The translations under genes and the position numbers were made by a program. This document shows positions 59,813 through 64,000 of a stretch of 64,000 bases of DNA, piece after piece. A model generated the notes under the pieces. The model saw only the letters and a list, made by a program, of their open reading frames with translations, did not search any database and was not told the origin of the DNA. How positions within the stretch are numbered: position 1 is the stretch's first letter; each line of letters opens with the position of its first letter. The stretch comes from JACKAL01 sp964400355 (lineage in GTDB: Bacteria; Bdellovibrionota; Bdellovibrionia; Bdellovibrionales; JAGQZY01), in the NCBI GenBank assembly GCA_964400355.1, contig CAYNTO010000008.1, forward strand, positions 53,865-117,864. Reading direction: 5' to 3'.

Positions 59813-60229
59813 ATGAGCAACCCACAAGAAAAAATTGCTGAGGCCTACAGATGGACCCTCGTCAACCGTCCGAGCGAGAATCGCTTTCCCTATCTCGCGG
59901 AAGCACTGAGGCAGGCGGGTGTGTTAAAATATGTGGTGAATCTGCCGTCGGGGCAAACGATCTATTTTACTCGGGAGGGCAATGTGGCCTCCCAGTCAGA
60001 GGTTTTACTTAAAGGTATGGCTCTAGTTCCAAGCTTTAACCAAGAATCGTTTATCGCGGTACTGAGAAAAACTCAGGCGGGCGAAATCACTTTCCCTGAG
60101 TTTCTAAAAGGCTCTTGGGAGAATGGAGTTGTTGAGTATAAGGCAGACTTGAACGCTCGAAAAGTATATTACAATGGAGCTAGCGGTGAACAATACGTGG
60201 AAGACTTTCCGGCGGTTGAACTGGCATAG
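59813..60229 (+). CDS. DUF1398-family protein
   Basis: A 138 aa cytosolic protein of the DUF1398 family: FPYLAEALRQAGVLKYVVNLPSGQT-type start (shown in part), GEITFPEFLKGSWENGVVEY and YYNGASGEQYVEDFP. Family function is unknown, with no enzyme motif visible. AAGGAG precedes the ATG. It is the divergent partner of the MarR-type regulator and is probably its main target. Confidence 0.85.
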   Translation: MSNPQEKIAEAYRWTLVNRPSENRFPYLAEALRQAGVLKYVVNLPSGQTIYFTREGNVASQSEVLLKGMALVPSFNQESFIAVLRKTQAGEITFPEFLKGSWENGVVEYKADLNARKVYYNGASGEQYVEDFPAVELA

Positions 60230-60353
60230 ACAGCACGGGTGCATAGTCATCCAGCCGTCGTTTCGGTCTGCAGATTGTGCCACTCAGCATACACGCTGTA
60301 CCTGCGCGGAACGAATTATTCAATGATTAAAAAAAGTCCAACGGGGGTATTCA

Positions 60354-61151
60354 GTGCGAGTTTTTTTGGTAGTTTTATTTTCAAGCGCAGTACTGAGTTT
60401 TGCTCAATCGATACAGCCGACTGTAAACCCTAAGAGCACCATTGCGAGAGAATCAGCGCGCCCCTTAAAACCTCGCTTTAAGGCTGTGGCCTTTGATTAC
60501 TTTGTCATTTTTAATCCAAATTCGGTGATTGAAGACGTTGAAAAAGTTTTCCCAGGAAAGGGAGTGGAGTTCACCAAAGCATGGCGCGCAAAGCAGTTTG
60601 AATACGGTTTTTTAAGATCCATAACGAACCGCCACGAGGATTTTTTCAAAGTTACGGAGAGCGCTTTAGATTACACCATTGAAGCAATGAAATTAAAGGT
60701 GACAGCCAAAGAGCGCAGTCGCCTATTAAATGCGTATCTCCATTTAAAGCCATGGCCCGACACCGTCGAGAGTTTAAAAAAACTAAAAGCCTCGGGCTTA
60801 AAAATCATAACCATCGCCAATTTTAGTGAGAAAATGCTGAAATCAAATGCTGAGCATGCAGGAATAACGGAATTATTTGATGAGCTCTTGAGTACGGAGG
60901 TGAACGGCACCTACAAACCCGATGATCGCGCGTATGAACTCGGGATAAAACATCTTAAGCTTAAAAAATCGGAGATTCTGTTCGCAGCCTTTGGTGGCTG
61001 GGACGCTTATGGAGCCAAGGCTTTTGGCTATCCTACGTATTGGGTAAATCGCTTCGATATGCCCGCAGAAAAACTCGGCATCAGCGCAGATGCAACGTCG
61101 AGGAATTTCGATGGACTTCTCGAATTTGTATACAAAGCAACGAACAAGTAG
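60354..61151 (+). CDS. Exported HAD-family (type II dehalogenase-like) protein
   Basis: A 265 aa protein that starts with GTG and has a signal peptide (VFLVVLFSSAVLSFA). It is related to L-2-haloacid dehalogenases: the nucleophile D48 lies in VAFDYFVIF, the Lys is in GTYKPDDRAYELG, and FGGWDAYGAKAFGYPTYWVNR matches the family end. The usual LSNGS motif is TIANFS (Ser to Ala), and the DAYGT segment is changed. An exported member is unusual. It is a HAD hydrolase by fold; dehalogenase activity is doubtful. Confidence 0.75.
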   Translation: MRVFLVVLFSSAVLSFAQSIQPTVNPKSTIARESARPLKPRFKAVAFDYFVIFNPNSVIEDVEKVFPGKGVEFTKAWRAKQFEYGFLRSITNRHEDFFKVTESALDYTIEAMKLKVTAKERSRLLNAYLHLKPWPDTVESLKKLKASGLKIITIANFSEKMLKSNAEHAGITELFDELLSTEVNGTYKPDDRAYELGIKHLKLKKSEILFAAFGGWDAYGAKAFGYPTYWVNRFDMPAEKLGISADATSRNFDGLLEFVYKATNK

Positions 61152-61194
61152 CTGCGCGTGTCCCTTCGCCAGTCACCAGCGTATGTGCGGGTAT

Positions 61195-61863
61195 CTATCG
61201 TTGACCTATTGGTTTTTGTTGTGTTGATAGCAGCCGTGAAATGCCAAAAGCCAGACGAGCGCCAACCAATTGCGCGGCGATGAACGCAGGCGCCCCCGTC
61301 CAATGAATACCGGAAAAGGTGTTTGTGAGACTACGAGCGATGGTTACGGCAGGATTGGCGAAGGATGTAGAAGAAGTGCACCAGTAGGCAGCAGTGATGT
61401 AAAGAGCTACTGCCATCGGAGTTTTCTCTATGTTTTTCTTCCCCGACAAGGCTATCACCATTATTAGTCCGAATGTGGCAACGACTTCGGAGAAAATCAG
61501 TCGTAGTTCCCCACGATTTTTTGTCGAGAGTTGAAAAAGATTTTGGCCGAACATGGCGTGAGTTGCGATAATTCCCGAGATCCCACCGCAAAGCTGGGCA
61601 ACCAAATATTTAAAAAGTACTCCAGTATCAAGTCGCTTCCACAGCCATTCAACAAAGCTCACTGCAGGATTTAAATGAGCTCCAGAAATGGGGCCGAACG
61701 TCTGGATAAGTGCATATAGACCCGCTCCGGTAGCCAGAGAATTTGCCAAAAGAGCGATGGCGGTATTACCTTCCGAAAGAGTTTCGCCCATAATTCCGGA
61801 ACCGACGACAACCACAAGTAGACCAGCCGTGCCTATAAACTCCGAAAGCACACGCTTATCCAT
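61195..61863 (-). CDS. Aquaporin/aquaglyceroporin in an arsenic gene cluster
   Basis: A 222 aa MIP channel with six helices and both NPA boxes (HLNPAVS and FANPAVTIA). It overlaps arsC by eight bases and is thus in the same operon. AqpS-type channels occur in place of ArsB in some arsenic operons and let arsenite flow out. ATG 61863 is chosen because it starts in the expected place; a TTG at 61869 is an alternative. Selectivity for arsenite is inferred from context. Confidence 0.9.
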   Translation of the reverse strand: MDKRVLSEFIGTAGLLVVVVGSGIMGETLSEGNTAIALLANSLATGAGLYALIQTFGPISGAHLNPAVSFVEWLWKRLDTGVLFKYLVAQLCGGISGIIATHAMFGQNLFQLSTKNRGELRLIFSEVVATFGLIMVIALSGKKNIEKTPMAVALYITAAYWCTSSTSFANPAVTIARSLTNTFSGIHWTGAPAFIAAQLVGARLAFGISRLLSTQQKPIGQR

Positions 61864-62278
61864 TTTCAATCTCAGCTTTCAGCGCTTTTAATTTGTCTTG
61901 GATCGCATCTCTCGCTTCGCGAAAGCGAGAGATCATTTCCGCGTCAGGTAAAGGCTCTTTGGAGGCTGGATCAGGTATCGGCCAATGGATACGCTTTGCT
62001 TTTTGAGCCACCATCGCAGGACAAACCTCTTCCGCGCACAACGTAATTATGTAGCTCAATCCCACGGTAAATTTTGGAGTCAAATTGTTGATGGACTTTG
62101 AGAAATGCTGGGAAATATCTATTCCAACTTCGTTCATGGCTGCGATAGCGTAGGGATTTACTTTCGACGGTTCTGATCCAGCGCTTTGTATTTCGGCTTC
62201 TGGAAACATGTTTCGAGCCAATCCCTCTGCCATTTGGCTGCGGGCCGAGTTAGCGACGCACATAAAAAGAATACTCAT
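61856..62278 (-). CDS. arsC: Thioredoxin-type arsenate reductase (ArsC)
   Basis: A 140 aa LMW-phosphatase-like arsenate reductase. The P-loop CVANSARSQ (C-x5-R) is at residues 7-15; further cysteines in TLCAEEVCPAM are positioned as in the thioredoxin-coupled ArsC and DPASKEPL holds the acid. It reduces arsenate to arsenite. It is divergent from arsR and shares an operator region with it. The operon continues into the aquaporin gene. Confidence 0.92.
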   Translation of the reverse strand: MSILFMCVANSARSQMAEGLARNMFPEAEIQSAGSEPSKVNPYAIAAMNEVGIDISQHFSKSINNLTPKFTVGLSYIITLCAEEVCPAMVAQKAKRIHWPIPDPASKEPLPDAEMISRFREARDAIQDKLKALKAEIENG

Positions 62279-62293
62279 TTTAGTCCTTTACTT

Positions 62294-62320
62294 TAATCGT
62301 ATAAATACGATATACGATTA
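62294..62320. promoter_or_regulatory. Candidate ArsR operator between arsC and arsR
   Basis: TAATCGTAT (62294-62302) and ATACGATTA (62312-62320) are a perfect nine-base inverted repeat with a nine-base spacer, and ATACGAT occurs again inside. It lies directly before the arsR start and in the arsC promoter region, so it can control both. Confidence 0.65.
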
Positions 62321-62325
62321 ACCCT

Positions 62326-62661
62326 ATGGCAGTTGCAAGAAAAGAAGAATTTACGCGTAGGGAAATAAGTCTCGCTGATTTTGCTAAAGCTTTATCTCAT
62401 CCGGCGAGGCTGGCTATTTTAATGACCTTGGCTGAGAAAAAAGAGTGTATTTGCGGGGATTTGGTTGTGGATCTTCCACTAGCTCAATCAACTGTGAGTC
62501 AGCATTTGAAGGCGCTAAAAGAAATCGGCCTGATCCAAGGGACCATTGATGGTCCGCGCTCTCGCTATTGCATTGACTGGAATATTTTTGATAAATATCA
62601 GAAGTATTTAGCAGCGTGGACTTTCAAGATGGCAGCGTATCGCCAAGATAATTGCTGCTAA
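62326..62661 (+). CDS. arsR: ArsR-type arsenic-responsive repressor
   Basis: A 111 aa winged-helix repressor. The ECICGDL segment corresponds to the ELCVCDL metal site of ArsR, and a C-terminal CC pair ends the protein. The recognition helix is STVSQHLKALKEIGLI. There is no clear ribosome site, so the message may be nearly leaderless. It is divergent from arsC and seven bases ahead of a GNAT gene in the same direction. Confidence 0.93.
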   Translation: MAVARKEEFTRREISLADFAKALSHPARLAILMTLAEKKECICGDLVVDLPLAQSTVSQHLKALKEIGLIQGTIDGPRSRYCIDWNIFDKYQKYLAAWTFKMAAYRQDNCC

Positions 62662-62668
62662 AGGACTT

Positions 62669-63154
62669 ATGATTGAAGTTCGTGAAGCAAAACTCAGTGA
62701 AATGCAGGTCGTTCGTGATCTTTTTTTAGAATATGCGAAGTCTTTGGATTTTAAACTTTGCTTTCAGGGGTTCGATAAAGAATTAGAAACGTTACCAGGC
62801 GAATATTCTGCGCCTCGAGGAACAATCCTTCTTGCTTTAAAAGATACAATCCCTGTCGGGTGCGTAGCTCTTCGACCACTTGAAGACGACATTTCAGAAA
62901 TGAAGCGACTGTACATTAAGTCTCATGCGCAAGGTATGGGAATAGGTCGTACACTTGCTAACGAATTGATCCAGAGAGCTCGAAGTTTGGGCTACAAAAA
63001 AATTCGCCTCGACACAGTTCCAAGTATGAGGGCCGCGATTGAGATGTACGGGTCTATGGGGTTTTATCCAATTCCCGCCTATCGAGAAAACCCAGTAGTT
63101 GGGACAACCTATCTGGAAAAAGATCTTAAGTCCTGTATTATTGACTCGTTTTAA
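62669..63154 (+). CDS. GNAT-family N-acetyltransferase
   Basis: A 161 aa acetyltransferase. The acetyl-CoA motif is QGMGIGRTLANELIQRA near residue 92, and RLDTVPSMRAAIEMYGSMGF follows as in standard GNAT proteins. In arsenic loci a GNAT may be ArsN-like (resistance to arsenical antibiotics), but that is only an inference from context. It follows arsR with a good AAAGGA site. Its 3' end overlaps the convergent gene by 17 bases (63138-63154). Confidence 0.85.
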   Translation: MIEVREAKLSEMQVVRDLFLEYAKSLDFKLCFQGFDKELETLPGEYSAPRGTILLALKDTIPVGCVALRPLEDDISEMKRLYIKSHAQGMGIGRTLANELIQRARSLGYKKIRLDTVPSMRAAIEMYGSMGFYPIPAYRENPVVGTTYLEKDLKSCIIDSF

Positions 63155-63506
63155 CTTGGTTGATTTCTGCTTTCCATTGCAGTTTACCTTCAAGACCGTA
63201 TTTTTTCTTTAGGTCCGCAAATAAAAGCTCGGACGTCTTGATGGATTTCTCGAGCGCGATGAGTTGATTCTTTTCGAAATATCCGCCGATGGCTTTAATC
63301 TGAATTTTCCCATCTGTGTTTTCAGAATAAAAGTGCAGGCCCCAACCTTGTTCGCGTTCCAAGTTATGATTTTTAGATAACTGCGCATTTAAATAAGTGA
63401 CGATAAAGTCAGAAGCTTTGACTTGAATAACTGGGTCACCCTTTGCATCTGCAAAAACATTTATCTGTAGGAAAAGAAGGGTAGAAAAAAGAAAAAAGTG
63501 TTTCAT
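63138..63506 (-). CDS. Small secreted protein of unknown function
   Basis: A 122 aa exported protein with signal peptide (KHFFLFSTLLFLQINVFA) and AAGGAG seven bases ahead of ATG 63506. The mature part is alpha/beta, Lys-rich and without cysteines. I see no family match. Its 3' end overlaps the GNAT gene on the other strand. Confidence 0.65.
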   Translation of the reverse strand: MKHFFLFSTLLFLQINVFADAKGDPVIQVKASDFIVTYLNAQLSKNHNLEREQGWGLHFYSENTDGKIQIKAIGGYFEKNQLIALEKSIKTSELLFADLKKKYGLEGKLQWKAEINQVKTSQ

Positions 63507-63594
63507 ATTCAATCTCCTTTAAGTGGATTTCAATACTACCACTCATGGGCCGGAGTTGCGTTGTGTTATCTGAGGATATTTCGGCTAAACCTAA

Positions 63595-63633
63595 ATTCGT
63601 GAATTCAAGAATTCATGTATTCGCGAATTCTTG
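63595..63633. repeat. EcoRI-site-rich short repeat cluster
   Basis: ATTCGTGAATTC (63595-63606) and ATTCGCGAATTC (63619-63630) are near-identical copies, and CAAGAATTC (63606-63614) pairs with GAATTCTTG (63625-63633). The cluster lies between the small secreted gene and tRNA-Leu. Purpose unknown; it could be a weak minus-strand terminator. Confidence 0.4.
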
Positions 63634-63651
63634 AGCGTTGCAAGACGCGAC

Positions 63652-63744
63652 TGGTGCCCCGGGCCGGACTTGAACCGGCACGCCCGTTATTCACGAAGCT
63701 CAGGATTTTAAGTCCTGTGCGTCTACCGATTTCGCCACCGGGGC
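63652..63744 (-). tRNA. tRNA-Leu (TAA)
   Basis: On the minus strand this is a class II tRNA: acceptor GCCCCGG/CCGGGGC, anticodon stem CAGGA/TCCTG with loop CTTAAAA (anticodon TAA), long variable arm GCTTCGTGAATAACGGGC, T-loop GGTTCAAGT, encoded CCA. Confidence 0.97.
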
Positions 63745-63870
63745 CTACGTGGGATTGGAAGGTTCTGAATGTACCTTAAATGACATATAAGGCAAGTATT
63801 GATGCCCTGGGAGCTCATATTTGCCCTTAAAATAGGCGATTGAGTGGGGGAGGCGTGGCGATTTTTTCCA

Positions 63871-63901
63871 AAAAAAATGCCAGACGTTTTGGGTCTGGCA
63901 T
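63871..63901 (-). terminator. Intrinsic terminator of the gene at the right edge
   Basis: ATGCCAGAC (63877-63885) and GTCTGGCAT (63893-63901) form a nine-base stem; read on the minus strand it is followed by a run of T (63871-63877). It lies 26 bases after the stop of the partial minus-strand gene. Confidence 0.85.
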
Positions 63902-63926
63902 CTATCCGAAATACTTTTTATCTGAA

Positions 63927-64000
63927 CTACTTCTCTTGAACTGTCACTGCCGGTTGGTAGGCCTTTTTGCTCGTGTTGATCAAATGGCTTGAGATCGAGA
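63927..64000 (-). CDS. C-terminal end of a gene cut by the window edge
   Basis: The minus-strand frame from 63998 reads 23 codons and ends with TAG (63929-63927): the tail is ...AYQPAVTVQEK. The terminator just downstream supports a real gene end. Too short to identify. Confidence 0.6.
   Translation of the reverse strand, partial: SISSHLINTSKKAYQPAVTVQEK

Noticed and set aside
1..64000. CRISPR arrays, prophage or transposase genes
   Set aside because: No spaced direct repeats, phage structural genes or transposase motifs were found; the palindromes at 27906, 57901 and 58682 are not CRISPR repeats.

Overview
The window looks like a chromosomal segment of a Gram-negative bacterium of about 50% GC, most probably a Bdellovibrio-like deltaproteobacterium (Bdellovibrionota). 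This is an inference. It rests on many secreted and lipobox proteins, a CarD regulator, an AgmX/PglI-type lipoprotein, murein-cutting enzymes (M23, L,D-transpeptidase, a LAS-like peptidase) and a lexA-imuA-imuB-dnaE2 cassette. It is draft sequence: a run of 100 N at 49954-50053 is flanked by the same 55 bases on both sides. I see no phage, insertion sequence, CRISPR array or rRNA.

Layout. (1) 1-11588 is a DNA-repair island. On the minus strand lie lexA, imuA, imuB and dnaE2 (cut by the left edge). Divergent from lexA, across a probable SOS operator, is a translationally coupled pair: a radical-SAM DNA repair/modification protein and a DUF4130-UdgX fusion. A PNPOx stress protein and the Ku-LigD end-joining pair follow. 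(2) 11598-15801: VOC protein, hybrid histidine kinase and an anchored unknown. (3) 16023-21100 is a potassium module: outer-membrane barrel, KdpD-like kinase, KdpE-like regulator and the Kup transporter, without kdpFABC. (4) 21146-24782: secreted unknowns, including tandem paralogues of which one carries an OmpA domain, then tRNA-His and an AgmX-type lipoprotein. (5) 24851-33862 is core: HD-GYP protein, recG, an SDR, carD, gltX, uvrB. (6) 33962-38952: M23 peptidase, HNH protein with a problematic start, transglutaminase-like protein coupled to a serine-hydrolase homologue without its nucleophile, and a fatty acid hydroxylase. (7) 39073-40987 is alkylation repair: an Ada-AraC-AlkA fusion followed by Ogt. 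(8) 41114-49892 is mixed: two small genes, an SDR, secreted peptidases, an EamA exporter, an ArsR-AHSA1 pair, tRNA-Leu and a trypsin-like protease. (9) 50079-57896: FKBP, then a metal-type RND efflux operon with His-rich and stand-alone domain proteins but no full adaptor, then a cytochrome b / molybdopterin oxidoreductase pair. (10) 57901-64000: L,D-transpeptidase bracketed by two copies of a perfect palindrome, MarR/DUF1398 pair, HAD protein, arsenic genes (aquaporin, arsC, arsR, GNAT), tRNA-Leu and the end of one more gene.

How the parts fit. LexA probably represses its own mutagenesis operon and may also control the divergent radical-SAM/UdgX pair, giving one switch for lesion bypass and an uncharacterised uracil or base-damage function. 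Ku-LigD, RecG, UvrB, Ada-AlkA and Ogt make the window unusually rich in repair. Many convergent gene ends are closed by long perfect inverted repeats that overlap stop codons. No gap between genes exceeds 300 bases; the larger ones (41288-41541, 23699-23933, 24011-24221, 42859-43068) show no gene I can support.
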